DNA of 34,011 nt from an uncultured Ruminococcus sp. (GTDB lineage Bacteria > Bacillota > Clostridia > Oscillospirales > Acutalibacteraceae), in assembly GCA_902803805.1 (NCBI GenBank), contig CADCRH010000079.1:1-34011 (forward strand). Reading direction: 5' to 3'. The position numbers and the translations under genes were made by a program. The notes beneath the pieces are model-generated. The model was not told the origin of the DNA. It saw nothing but the letters and a program-made list of their open reading frames with translations, and ran no database searches. Below are positions 15,997-23,701 of the stretch, in pieces; positions within the stretch are counted from its first letter, which is position 1, and every line of letters starts with the position of its first letter.

Positions 15997-16815
15997 TCAT
16001 TTTGATTCATAAACATTGGAGCCGCTGAAAATTTCGATCATTTCACGGCGCAGGCTGTTGGAGATAGCCAGTCTTTCTTTTGGCGGTATTTCATACACAT
16101 CTGTTTTGAATAAATAATTCTGAAGTTCCAGCTCCTTGATCAGTAACTGCGTATGAAAAATATTTGCCTGATAAACATTAATATCAACCGTATCATATCT
16201 TTTCAGGGTTTCATCCTTGATGTAGTCCTGAATGGATGTGATCTTATGGTCAATAAAAAGCTTTTTGCCGCCGGTGTCACGGGTAAATCCCCGTACTCTG
16301 TAGTCGATCGTGATGATGTCGGAATCGAAGCTGTCAATCAAAAAATCAAGCGTATTCAGAGGGGATATGGTACCGCAGGTGGAAACATCAATATCTACCC
16401 GAAAAGTGGCAATGGCATTGTCGGGATGATATTCAGGGTAAGTATGGACAGTGACGTGGCTTTTGTCAAGGTGTGCCGCAATTTCCTGTGAATACTGGTG
16501 AACATACTTGCCGCAGTTGCACGATTCATCAATTTTTTCGGGCAGCCCTTTTTCAGAGATCAGCAATGTCACGCTTGCCCCCTGTGGGTCATAATCCTGC
16601 TTTGAAATATTCAGAACCGTGGCACCGATCATTTCCGTTACCTGACACAGAATCTTCGTCAGACGTTCGGAGTTGTACTGCTCGTCAATGTATGCGATAT
16701 AATCCTTCTGCTCACGCTCGGTCTTTGCATAGCATACGTCGTATATATTAAAACTCAAGGTTTTTGTAAGATTATTAAATCCGTACAGCTTCAATCTCTT
16801 ATCCAATTTTTTCAT
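15997..16815 (-). CDS. speD: S-adenosylmethionine decarboxylase, class 1a proenzyme
   Basis: It decarboxylates S-adenosylmethionine to provide aminopropyl groups for SpeE. It is the long bacterial (Escherichia coli-like) form, about 272 residues, not the short Bacillus/Thermotoga form. It self-cleaves to make a pyruvoyl group. The expected processing site is the Lys-Ser bond in AAHLDKSHVTVHTYPEYHP, around residue 119 from this start. Further family motifs are VDIDVSTCGTISPL, DIITIDYRVRGFTRD and DVNVYQANIFHT. A GTG lies immediately before the ATG, so the start is uncertain by one codon. It follows murC by about 16 bases and precedes the decarboxylase gene by 13. Confidence 0.95.
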   Translation of the reverse strand: MKKLDKRLKLYGFNNLTKTLSFNIYDVCYAKTEREQKDYIAYIDEQYNSERLTKILCQVTEMIGATVLNISKQDYDPQGASVTLLISEKGLPEKIDESCNCGKYVHQYSQEIAAHLDKSHVTVHTYPEYHPDNAIATFRVDIDVSTCGTISPLNTLDFLIDSFDSDIITIDYRVRGFTRDTGGKKLFIDHKITSIQDYIKDETLKRYDTVDINVYQANIFHTQLLIKELELQNYLFKTDVYEIPPKERLAISNSLRREMIEIFSGSNVYESK

Positions 16816-16831
16816 CACAACCTTAATTTTA

Positions 16832-18217
16832 TTATTGTCCGCTCAGTTTATTCATAATCATATCGGCACACATATAAACGTTTCCGCCGCCGATAGTGAT
16901 GATCAGATCTCCGGGTTTAGCTTTTTTGGTAACATAGTCTGCGATTTCCTCAAACGTCTTGAACCATACGCAGCCGTCAATTTTATCCGCAAGGTCTTTG
17001 GCATAAATATTATACGTATTTGTTTCACGCACGGGAAGAATCTCGGAAAGAATGGCGTGGTCGGGAATGGCGAGAACTTCTGCAAATTCGTTCAGGAACA
17101 TATACGTTCTGGAGAACGTATGCGGCTGAAAGACCGCCCAGACATTTTTATATCCCATACTCATTGCGGTAGTAAGCGTCGCACGAAGTTCTGTCGGATG
17201 GTGGGCAAAATCGTCGGCAACCGTAATACCGCACGGTTTTCCGAGAATTTCAAACCGTCTGTGCGCTCCACTGAATTCCGCAAGCGCCTTTTTGACATCA
17301 TCGGGAGAAACACCCATAGAAATTGTTGTCGCAGCAGCGGCAAGAGCATTCATCACATTATACTTGCCCGGTACTTTGAGCTGAACGGAAGTAAGAACCT
17401 CTCCATTATAAATAATGTCGAAGCTGTCGCATACGGAGGATTCGCCTGTGATTTCCGCACGGAAATCATTGTGCTTGCCGAAGCCGAAGGTGACAATTTT
17501 TTGACCGTTATGCTCCATTGCCTTGATACATTTTTGGGAGTTCTTGTCGTCGCCGTTAACGACGATCATTGAAGAAGTCTGATTGACGAACTTTGTAAAT
17601 GACTCGCAGATTCTTTCCAACGTACCAAAATAGTCGAGATGATCTTCGTCAACATTGAGGATAACCGATACGGCAGGGAAGATACGCAGAAAAGTATCAA
17701 CATATTCGCACGCCTCACAGACGATAATATCGGATTTTCCGACACGGCTGTTGCCGCCGATAAACGGAAGTTTTGCGCCGATAACGGCGGTCGGGTCAAA
17801 ATTAGCCATTGTGAAGATCTGTGTGATCATCGAGGTCGTAGTAGTTTTTCCGTGTGTACCGCTGACGGCAACAGACCGTTGATATTTGTCAACGACTGCA
17901 CCGAGCATTACGGAACGTTCCACGGTGGGAATCTGATGTTCGTTTGCCGAAACCAATTCCGGATTGTCAAGCTTGACAGCCGCCGTATAGACCACCAGAT
18001 CCGCACCAATAACGGTCTCGGGATAGTGTCCCATTGTTACGGGGATACCATAGGAACGAATACGCATCAGCGTATCGGATTCCGCCGTGTCCGAACCCGT
18101 GATCTCGTAACCCTCGCTGTGGAGGATCTCGGCAAGGGGACACATACCCGAACCGCCTATGCCGACAAAATGAATTCTCTTAACATTATCAAGTAAATGT
18201 TCATAATTTTTAATCAT
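16832..18217 (-). CDS. murC: UDP-N-acetylmuramate--L-alanine ligase
   Basis: It adds the first amino acid of the peptidoglycan stem peptide using ATP. The 461-residue protein has HFVGIGGSGMCPLAEIL at residues 16-32 and the Mur-ligase P-loop VSGTHGKTTTTSMI around 118-131. It also has ILNVDEDHLDYFG, GAHRRFEILG, DDFAHHPTELRAT and QPHTFSRTY, all characteristic of MurC. A GGGAG ribosome site lies 9 bases before the ATG. It is the first gene of the minus-strand operon, with a consensus promoter at 18333-18361. Its position ahead of polyamine genes links a cell-wall enzyme with polyamine supply on one transcript. Confidence 0.97.
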   Translation of the reverse strand: MIKNYEHLLDNVKRIHFVGIGGSGMCPLAEILHSEGYEITGSDTAESDTLMRIRSYGIPVTMGHYPETVIGADLVVYTAAVKLDNPELVSANEHQIPTVERSVMLGAVVDKYQRSVAVSGTHGKTTTTSMITQIFTMANFDPTAVIGAKLPFIGGNSRVGKSDIIVCEACEYVDTFLRIFPAVSVILNVDEDHLDYFGTLERICESFTKFVNQTSSMIVVNGDDKNSQKCIKAMEHNGQKIVTFGFGKHNDFRAEITGESSVCDSFDIIYNGEVLTSVQLKVPGKYNVMNALAAAATTISMGVSPDDVKKALAEFSGAHRRFEILGKPCGITVADDFAHHPTELRATLTTAMSMGYKNVWAVFQPHTFSRTYMFLNEFAEVLAIPDHAILSEILPVRETNTYNIYAKDLADKIDGCVWFKTFEEIADYVTKKAKPGDLIITIGGGNVYMCADMIMNKLSGQ

Positions 18218-18332
18218 TAACAGGCACTCCCAATCATCAAATAAAATTCTTATTCAGAAACAAAAACGTCATTATTATGAAACTCCATTGAATAGGATCG
18301 TTTTGGAAGAAAACGACCCTGCACAATTATTT

Positions 18333-18361
18333 ATTATATAATAAATTTTGACTAATTTCAA
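18333..18361 (-). promoter_or_regulatory. Sigma-A promoter of the murC-polyamine operon
   Basis: On the minus strand TTGAAA (18361-18356), exactly 17 bases, then a perfect TATAAT (18338-18333). It leaves a leader of about 110 bases before murC. The leader contains a 10-bp stem with one mismatch (around 18295-18320) without a T-run, so the stem is probably a structured 5' end rather than a terminator. Confidence 0.8.
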
Positions 18362-18381
18362 TATGATATGTTAAATTGTAG

Positions 18382-18420
18382 CAAAAAGAAAAAGAACGCA
18401 TTTTTGAAAATACGTTCTTT
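18382..18420 (-). terminator. Terminator after tRNA-Gly
   Basis: A long AT-rich stem (AAAGAACG at 18391-18398 with CGTTCTTT at 18413-18420, extendable inward) runs on the minus strand into TTCTTTTT. It lies 6 bases after the tRNA CCA end and about 20 bases before the murC promoter, separating the two units. Confidence 0.75.
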
Positions 18421-18426
18421 GATTAC

Positions 18427-18502
18427 TGGAGCGGATGACGAGGCTCGAACTCGCTACCTCAACCTTGGCAAGGTTGCGCTCTACCAGATGAGCTACATCC
18501 GC
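18427..18502 (-). tRNA. tRNA-Gly (anticodon GCC)
   Basis: The minus strand folds into a full cloverleaf. It has a 7-bp acceptor (GCGGATG with CATCCGC), a D arm GCTC-GAGC, an anticodon stem CAACC-GGTTG holding loop TTGCCAA with anticodon GCC, and a T arm GCGAG-TTCGAGC-CTCGT. The discriminator is T and the CCA end is encoded. It stands alone, with its own promoter and terminator. Confidence 0.97.
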
Positions 18503-18542
18503 ATTTTTCTGTTGTTTCGTTTCTCTCTCAACGACAAGATAG

Positions 18543-18571
18543 ATTATAGCGTATTCTTTCCGAAATGTCAA
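18543..18571 (-). promoter_or_regulatory. Consensus promoter of tRNA-Gly
   Basis: On the minus strand a perfect TTGACA (18571-18566), 17-base spacer and a perfect TATAAT (18548-18543), about 40 bases ahead of the tRNA. This is the textbook strength expected for a stable-RNA gene. Confidence 0.85.
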
Positions 18572-18610
18572 TACTTTTTTAAAAAATTTTTTAAAAAATT
18601 TTTCATCAAC

Positions 18611-18648
18611 AATGCGGATAATACAAAAAACACAATATTATCCGCATT
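18611..18648 (-). terminator. Hairpin after the 282-residue gene
   Basis: A perfect 13-bp stem (18611-18623 with 18636-18648, core GCGGATAAT) has a 12-base loop. It lies about 15 bases after the stop of the minus-strand gene at 18663. The T-run is displaced: GTTGATG precedes the long A/T tract at 18575-18604. It is probably a transcript end, but not a canonical one. Confidence 0.5.
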
Positions 18649-18662
18649 TTGAACAGGAAATA

Positions 18663-19511
18663 TCAGGAGGAGACCGCTAATGCTCTGCCTGCTGCGGAAA
18701 TATATTTGATCAGATCGTCCTTTAGGAAATCGAAACTTTCGTTTCCGCACCTGACAGGCATTAAATTTCCCAGACTGACTTTATCGCATAATGTATAAAG
18801 AGCAGAAAGAAAATAAAGTTCGTCAACGCAGTCCGGCTTCAAATCTTGATATTTTTGGGGAAATTCGGGATAATAGCCGGTCACGACAATACCGCTTGTC
18901 GATACCAATGGTTTGTAGGAGGTGAATATCAGGGTATCCCTTGCAGTGGGAAGATGTACTTTTATTTTTGACGGACAGATGAGAATATCGCACGGTGCAA
19001 GACGCTCCAAAGAATTGCTGACAATGTAGGACGCACCGATCTTGTTCATCATTCGCTCGGATTCATTTTCATAAAAGCGCGGCATATTGCTGACAACCGT
19101 AATGCTCGGCACATATTCAAGAATTTTTTCAGCAAACAGAGGGTATTCTGCATCAGGGTCATAAAACGATATTTTAAGGTTCTCACATCTGTCGGCGCAT
19201 TGCCTCAAAACATCGCACACAAAATTTTCCATCATTTTAATGTTGAACTCATTGCGGTTAAATCTTGTAAAGGGAGTATCTTTCAAAGAAATATCGTTGC
19301 TGCATAAAATGGTTTTTGATTCTCCGATGGTATGGTCGTAAATTTTGTTGAATCTGATACCTCCGTGATATTGCTGATAGCAGATGTTCAAAACGGAAAC
19401 ATCGCCCTTTGACATTATTTTTTTCGTGATACTGTAGGGGTGAAAAAATGATTTGATTTTGTGTTTCAAATCCTTGCTGTAAATTTTCTGTACCTCTAAA
19501 ACAACAAGCAT
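18663..19511 (-). CDS. Hypothetical protein, 282 residues
   Basis: I do not recognise the family. The protein is soluble-looking, with no signal peptide or membrane segment. Its middle has an alternating strand/helix pattern. One stretch reads ASYIVSNSLERLAPCDILIC and is followed by DTLIFTSYKPL, which looks Rossmann-like: two strands, one ending in Ile-Cys-Pro. The N-terminal half has polar segments rich in Lys and Asn. It has several cysteines, but not spaced as a metal site. The ATG at 19511 has only a weak, distant ribosome site (GGAAAG), so the start could be different. It is transcribed away from the LytTR regulator and shares a 249-base divergent region with it. A regulatory link to the signalling island is therefore possible but unproven. 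Confidence 0.75.
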   Translation of the reverse strand: MLVVLEVQKIYSKDLKHKIKSFFHPYSITKKIMSKGDVSVLNICYQQYHGGIRFNKIYDHTIGESKTILCSNDISLKDTPFTRFNRNEFNIKMMENFVCDVLRQCADRCENLKISFYDPDAEYPLFAEKILEYVPSITVVSNMPRFYENESERMMNKIGASYIVSNSLERLAPCDILICPSKIKVHLPTARDTLIFTSYKPLVSTSGIVVTGYYPEFPQKYQDLKPDCVDELYFLSALYTLCDKVSLGNLMPVRCGNESFDFLKDDLIKYISAAGRALAVSS

Positions 19512-19654
19512 ACCGTCACCGCTCTTTCCTTTGATCTTGTATAGTATATGATGTGGTATTTCAAAAAATGATTCTTTTTCATTGTGGTTTTGCCCTTAAA
19601 AAAGCCAAATTATGTGAAACATTGTCAATTACACTGAAAAATTGAGAATTAAGA

Positions 19655-19684
19655 TTGACATAGTGATAAAAATAAGGTTATAAT
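19655..19684 (+). promoter_or_regulatory. Sigma-A promoter of the signalling island
   Basis: TTGACA at 19655-19660, an 18-base spacer and TATAAT at 19679-19684, about 70 bases before the response-regulator start. The surrounding 19512-19760 interval separates two divergent genes. I find no clear LytTR direct-repeat operator in it. Confidence 0.7.
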
Positions 19685-19760
19685 ATAATGTACAATATTC
19701 ACGAAAAAACGATGATTTTTTACTGAAATATATAGTTTATTATTAAAAGCTGGTGGTTGC

Positions 19761-20468
19761 TTGTTTGTTGTGGCAATATGCGATTCGGTACTGGTGCGCC
19801 GAAAGCAGGTGAAGAAAATCATAGACGCTGCCCTTTTCAGTTTGATAGAATTCAAGACTTGGGAATTCAACGGCGGCAAAGAGATCTATGAAGCCGTTTC
19901 AAAAGGAAATTTTCTGGCAGATCTGATCATTATTGATACGGCGCTTTCCGATGTCAATGTGCTTGCACTGACCGAAGCGATCAAAAAAATCAGCAAAACT
20001 ACAGAAATCATCTTTTGGGCAGACAGCGACCGATATGTGTTTGACGGCTATAAATACAGAATTTTCGATTATATTCTTCAAAATGATTCCAATGCGATGT
20101 CACAGGCACTACAGCGCTGCTGCAGTGAAAAAATATCGTCTAAAACAGATTATTTAAGTATCAAATCCCACGGGTGCTTACAGCATATCCGACTGGACGG
20201 GATCGATTTTTTTGAAAGCCGCGGACGAAAGATTGCGGCAATATCGGTACAGGAGGAACTGGAATTTTATTTTAAAATGGACGAACTGGTTCAGATACTT
20301 CCTCAAAATAAATTTTTCAGATGTCACCAAAGCTACATAGTGAACAAATCGCATATTACATCTTCCAATGCTCACGAGATCATCATCAAGCATTTCAGTA
20401 TTCCCATCAGCAGAAAATATTTGCAGGAAGTAAGAACGATTCTTCAGGATACGTCATTTATTTCATAA
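19761..20468 (+). CDS. LytTR-family response regulator with atypical receiver domain
   Basis: Residues 1 to about 120 are a receiver domain and about 130 to 235 a LytTR DNA-binding domain (YLSIKSHGCLQHIRL, FFRCHQSYIVNKSHI, IPISRKYLQEVR). A phosphoacceptor Asp59 is present in LIIIDTALSD. Key switch residues are not: the Thr/Ser position is Ala87 (FWADSD) and the invariant Lys is Gln107 (DYILQND). The N-terminal acidic pair is reduced to one Asp8 followed by Ser. It may therefore act without canonical phosphorylation. No histidine kinase adjoins it. The start is taken as TTG at 19761 with a weak ribosome site, because no ATG fits the frame. It precedes the PP2C gene by 70 bases and is the obvious candidate regulator of the island. 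Confidence 0.85.
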   Translation: MFVVAICDSVLVRRKQVKKIIDAALFSLIEFKTWEFNGGKEIYEAVSKGNFLADLIIIDTALSDVNVLALTEAIKKISKTTEIIFWADSDRYVFDGYKYRIFDYILQNDSNAMSQALQRCCSEKISSKTDYLSIKSHGCLQHIRLDGIDFFESRGRKIAAISVQEELEFYFKMDELVQILPQNKFFRCHQSYIVNKSHITSSNAHEIIIKHFSIPISRKYLQEVRTILQDTSFIS

Positions 20469-20538
20469 ATTGGTTTCAATATGACATTGTTCGGACAAAT
20501 CATCAAAAACATATTATCATCAAAAGGAGAGTATTCAA

Positions 20539-21267
20539 ATGATTTCTTATGCATCGGTTTCCTGTCCCGGAGAAAGAGAGAGCAACGAGGACAGTATCAG
20601 TATCACAGAATGTAACAGCGATTATTGTTTTGCACTTGCGGATGGACTCGGTGGTCACGGAATGGGTGACACGGCATCGGAAATTGCTGTAAAAACTGCT
20701 GAAGAATTCTATTTGTCACAACACGGAAACGATGATTTTTTATCTTCCTGCTTTGAAACGGCTCAGAACAGACTGCTGCAAAAGCAAGAAGAAACCCACT
20801 GTCAGAACGGACTAAAAACAACACTGGTTGTTCTGGAAATTTTCGGAGAACAATATCGTTTCGGACATATAGGGGATTCCCGTTGCTACTGCTTTGCGGA
20901 AAATCAGCTGCAAACGCGGACGCTTGACCACAGTGTTCCTCAAATGCTAGTGCAGATAGGGGAGATAGAGGAAAATGAAATTCGTCATCATCCCGACCGA
21001 AACAGACTGTTAAGAGTGCTTGGTGCGGAATGGGGAACAATGAAATACGAACTTGCTTCCGCGGAGCCGACAAAAAATCACTTGTCTTTTCTTCTTTGTT
21101 CGGACGGTTTTTGGGAAAATATCGAAGAAAAAAGAATGGAAGAACTTTTGGAAAGTGCGGATTCTCCCGAACAGTGGCTCGGCACGATGGCACAGGAGGT
21201 CGAACAAAACGGCAAAGGAACCAATGCGGATAACTATTCCGCTATTGCCGTCTGGATCAGAAATTAG
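20539..21267 (+). CDS. PP2C-family Ser/Thr phosphatase (first copy)
   Basis: This is a metal-dependent phosphatase expected to remove phospho-Ser/Thr marks in the cytoplasm. The 242-residue protein is a bare catalytic domain. It has the N-terminal acid NED (Asp18), ALADGLGGHGMGD with metal-binding Asp35, FGHIGDSRCYCF, LLCSDGFWEN with Asp189, and NADNYSAIAVWI with Asp231. All metal ligands are present, so it should be active. AAGGAGAG lies 10 bases before the ATG. It is followed after 17 bases by a zinc-ribbon FHA gene. Kinase and second phosphatase lie 3-5 kb downstream. This resembles PppA/PrpC-type partners of kinases. Confidence 0.93.
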   Translation: MISYASVSCPGERESNEDSISITECNSDYCFALADGLGGHGMGDTASEIAVKTAEEFYLSQHGNDDFLSSCFETAQNRLLQKQEETHCQNGLKTTLVVLEIFGEQYRFGHIGDSRCYCFAENQLQTRTLDHSVPQMLVQIGEIEENEIRHHPDRNRLLRVLGAEWGTMKYELASAEPTKNHLSFLLCSDGFWENIEEKRMEELLESADSPEQWLGTMAQEVEQNGKGTNADNYSAIAVWIRN

Positions 21268-21284
21268 AAAGAAAGTGAACCACT

Positions 21285-21830
21285 ATGGATATTGTAATAT
21301 GCAGCAGCGGACATATTTTTGACCGTGACTTATACAGTATATGTCCTCAGTGTGGTGTTACGTCAAAAGTTTTCGGCAGCGCCTTGAATAAACCCAATGT
21401 ACGACAAATCGTCATTCATCAAAAAAGTGATGAGCCGGATTTAGAGGATTCTAAAACGGTTTCCTATTACTCGCCTGTCAAAGGAAACGATTTTGTCACA
21501 GGTTGGATCGTGACACTGGACGGAACGCAGGCTGGACGTGACTACAGGCTCCATCACGGTTTCAACAGAATCGGACGCGATATTGATATGGATATTGTGA
21601 TCGATGATGATACAGGGATCGCGAACCGAAATCATTGTTCCGTTGTTTATGATGAAAAAAGCATAAAATTTTATCTTTGTCCCGGAATGGGAACGCTCAC
21701 CTATCTTAACCATACACTTTTGGAGGATTGCACGGTTTTGAACGAACACGATGTCATACAAATCGGAAGTACCTCATTTGAATTTATACCATTTTGCAGG
21801 GAGGGCAGAATATGGGAAAGAAATATATAA
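21285..21830 (+). CDS. Zinc-ribbon/FHA protein (first copy)
   Basis: This is a soluble 181-residue adaptor. The N-terminus has a C-x3-H-x9-C-x2-C site (Cys6, His10, Cys20, Cys23; HIFDRDLYSICPQC), identical in spacing to those in the genes at 27367 and 29908. A C-terminal FHA domain starts near residue 70 (TGWIVTLDGTQAGRDYRL, FNRIGRDIDMDIVIDDD). The phospho-binding Gly-Arg is kept, but the usual Ser-Arg-x-His is Asn-Arg-Asn-His and the Asn-Gly is lost. It may bind phospho-threonine weakly or differently. It overlaps the beginning of the next frame near 21812, and that gene encodes a membrane FHA protein, a pairing repeated twice more in the island. Confidence 0.85.
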   Translation: MDIVICSSGHIFDRDLYSICPQCGVTSKVFGSALNKPNVRQIVIHQKSDEPDLEDSKTVSYYSPVKGNDFVTGWIVTLDGTQAGRDYRLHHGFNRIGRDIDMDIVIDDDTGIANRNHCSVVYDEKSIKFYLCPGMGTLTYLNHTLLEDCTVLNEHDVIQIGSTSFEFIPFCREGRIWERNI

Positions 21831-23683
21831 AAAAGATGATCTCGTTCATCGCAGCGGCAGTATTGGTGTTGACTGCTTTCAACGGTGTAATGACAGTGAA
21901 TACCTATGCTGCCAATGATTCGCTCGTATCGGCGGAAATTGAACAGGTTTATGCCAAAATGCCCGATGTAAAGGTGTATGTTCCTGTCGAAAAATATCAG
22001 GAGATGAGTTTGGATAACCTATCCGTTTATCTTGAAAACGAACAGCTCAAATGCACCAATATCGAAAAATTCGGTGAATCGGGGCAGCATATTGATTATT
22101 ATTTTCTGATCGATATTTCCATTTCCATACCGGCGGAACGATTTCAGGGAATGAAATCGGCTGTTCTGGATTTCCGCAGAAATATGGATGAAAAAGACAG
22201 ACTCACTGTTATTACCTTTGGCAAAGAGGTAAAAAATGTTTATTGCTCGGACGAAAAGGAAAAAGACCTGACGAATATTATCAACAATTTAAGAAGCAAT
22301 GAGAACGGAACCTCTCTTTTTTCGGCATTGGCATATACCGCAAGGCTTTCCGACAGCAATACCGACGACCAATATAAACGCAAAGAATGTGTTCTTTTTA
22401 CCGACGGCTATGATTTCAGCGTTGGGGAGGAAACGGCAAACGAAACCATCAATCTTTTAAATAAATACAATCTGCCGGTTTATTCCGTTGCACTGATCAG
22501 CAATCGTGACGATGAAGTAAAGGAACTCGGTGCGCTGTCAAGAACAACGGGAGGCACCATCAACAGAGTGACGGTGGAAAAGGACTGTAAAACCGTTTTA
22601 AACGAAATTCTCGGACAGATCAACAATTCAATGGTGATCTCGCTTTCTGCGTCATCTAACAATGTCAGCAACAAAATTTCGCAGATCTCCGTAAAATTCA
22701 AGGATGAAAATATCACAAAAACCAAGGATGTTTTTCTTTCACGCTGGCAGCCCGATAAAGTAGAGCCGAAAATTATCAAAGCCGCGCTTGACGGAGAAGA
22801 TAAAATCAGTATCACATTCAGCGAGGATGTTCTCAATGCGGACAAGGCAGCAAGCTATACGGTAACAAACAAGGATAGAAACGAAGCATTGAAGATCACT
22901 GCTGTTTCCTACAGCAATAACACGGCAGTCATTACCCTTGATGATCCTGTCATCAAGGGAACCTATTCTATCGCCGGCAAAGGCATTACCGATCATTCTA
23001 TGGAAAAAAATAAGCTTTCGGAAGTGTTTGAGGTGAAACTGGACGGCGTAGAGGAAGAATCGCCGTTGTTAATGATCATCATTCTGTCGGCTTCTGCTGC
23101 GGTAATGATATTGCTTATCATCACCATTATCATTCTTGCGAAAGGAAAGTCAAAATCAAAAAATACCGTTCCTCTGCCGATTTATCGCAACTATCCGAAT
23201 GATCTGCCGCAGCCGCCGCAAAATCCGAATCCGATTCCCACTCCAACTCCGAATTATCATAATGAAACATTGCCCGATAATAGCAAAAATGATCCTACCG
23301 TCATTGAGCATATTGCCGTTCAGCGTGAACTTGAAAGCGATAAACAATATGTTGTCAATATTGAACCGCCGAAAATCAAAACGATAATGCTTCATATAGG
23401 TGTTGTTCTGGGCAGCGGCGAAAAACAAAGCTTTGATGCGGAACTTGCCGAAAGTTTGGTTGTCGGCAGAAGTAAGGTCTGCGGACTAAAAATTAACGAC
23501 CCATATATCGCAAGAGTACATTTTGTCTTGGAACAGAAGGACGGCGGGATTTATGTAACGGATTTGAAATCCACCAACGGAACGTCCCTGAACGGAATCA
23601 AACTGACCGAAAGCCGCCGTCTGCATCAAAATGATGTCATCACGGCAGGTACGGTGCATTTTTCGATCAGCTGGAATCAATGA
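21812..23683 (+). CDS. Membrane protein: exported vWA domain, TM segment, cytoplasmic FHA domain
   Basis: The 623-residue protein has an N-terminal export signal (residues 1-33, hydrophobic SFIAAAVLVLTAFN). A von Willebrand A domain follows, about 92-275, with complete MIDAS ligands: DISIS at 101-105, Thr167 and Asp198 in FTDGYD. Next is an Ig-like domain, about 317-410 (ISITFSEDVLNADKAASYTV), resembling bacterial surface-layer modules. A transmembrane helix spans about 419-443, then a Pro/Asn-rich linker and a C-terminal FHA domain, about 530-623 (VVGRSKVCGLKI, STNGTSLNG). The topology puts the ligand-binding vWA outside and the phospho-reader inside. I choose the ATG at 21812, with GGGAGG 7 bases upstream, over an earlier TTG. 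No LPxTG sorting signal is present. Confidence 0.92.
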   Translation: MGKKYIKKMISFIAAAVLVLTAFNGVMTVNTYAANDSLVSAEIEQVYAKMPDVKVYVPVEKYQEMSLDNLSVYLENEQLKCTNIEKFGESGQHIDYYFLIDISISIPAERFQGMKSAVLDFRRNMDEKDRLTVITFGKEVKNVYCSDEKEKDLTNIINNLRSNENGTSLFSALAYTARLSDSNTDDQYKRKECVLFTDGYDFSVGEETANETINLLNKYNLPVYSVALISNRDDEVKELGALSRTTGGTINRVTVEKDCKTVLNEILGQINNSMVISLSASSNNVSNKISQISVKFKDENITKTKDVFLSRWQPDKVEPKIIKAALDGEDKISITFSEDVLNADKAASYTVTNKDRNEALKITAVSYSNNTAVITLDDPVIKGTYSIAGKGITDHSMEKNKLSEVFEVKLDGVEEESPLLMIIILSASAAVMILLIITIIILAKGKSKSKNTVPLPIYRNYPNDLPQPPQNPNPIPTPTPNYHNETLPDNSKNDPTVIEHIAVQRELESDKQYVVNIEPPKIKTIMLHIGVVLGSGEKQSFDAELAESLVVGRSKVCGLKINDPYIARVHFVLEQKDGGIYVTDLKSTNGTSLNGIKLTESRRLHQNDVITAGTVHFSISWNQ

Positions 23684-23701
23684 AACAGGAAGTGAGAATC
23701 A

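Noticed and set aside
16835-18196. Plus-strand open frames of 245 and 185 codons opposite murC
   Set aside because: They are antisense to a full-length MurC with all motifs, have no ribosome sites, and their products look random.
18295-18320. Hairpin in the murC leader as a terminator or riboswitch
   Set aside because: The stem has a mismatch and no T-run on the minus strand. It is too small for a known riboswitch class, so it is mentioned only as leader structure.
18576-18604. Self-complementary A/T tract (runs of six A and six T) as an origin or recombination site
   Set aside because: It lies between a tRNA promoter and a gene end, has no DnaA boxes or repeat units, and is simple AT-rich spacer.
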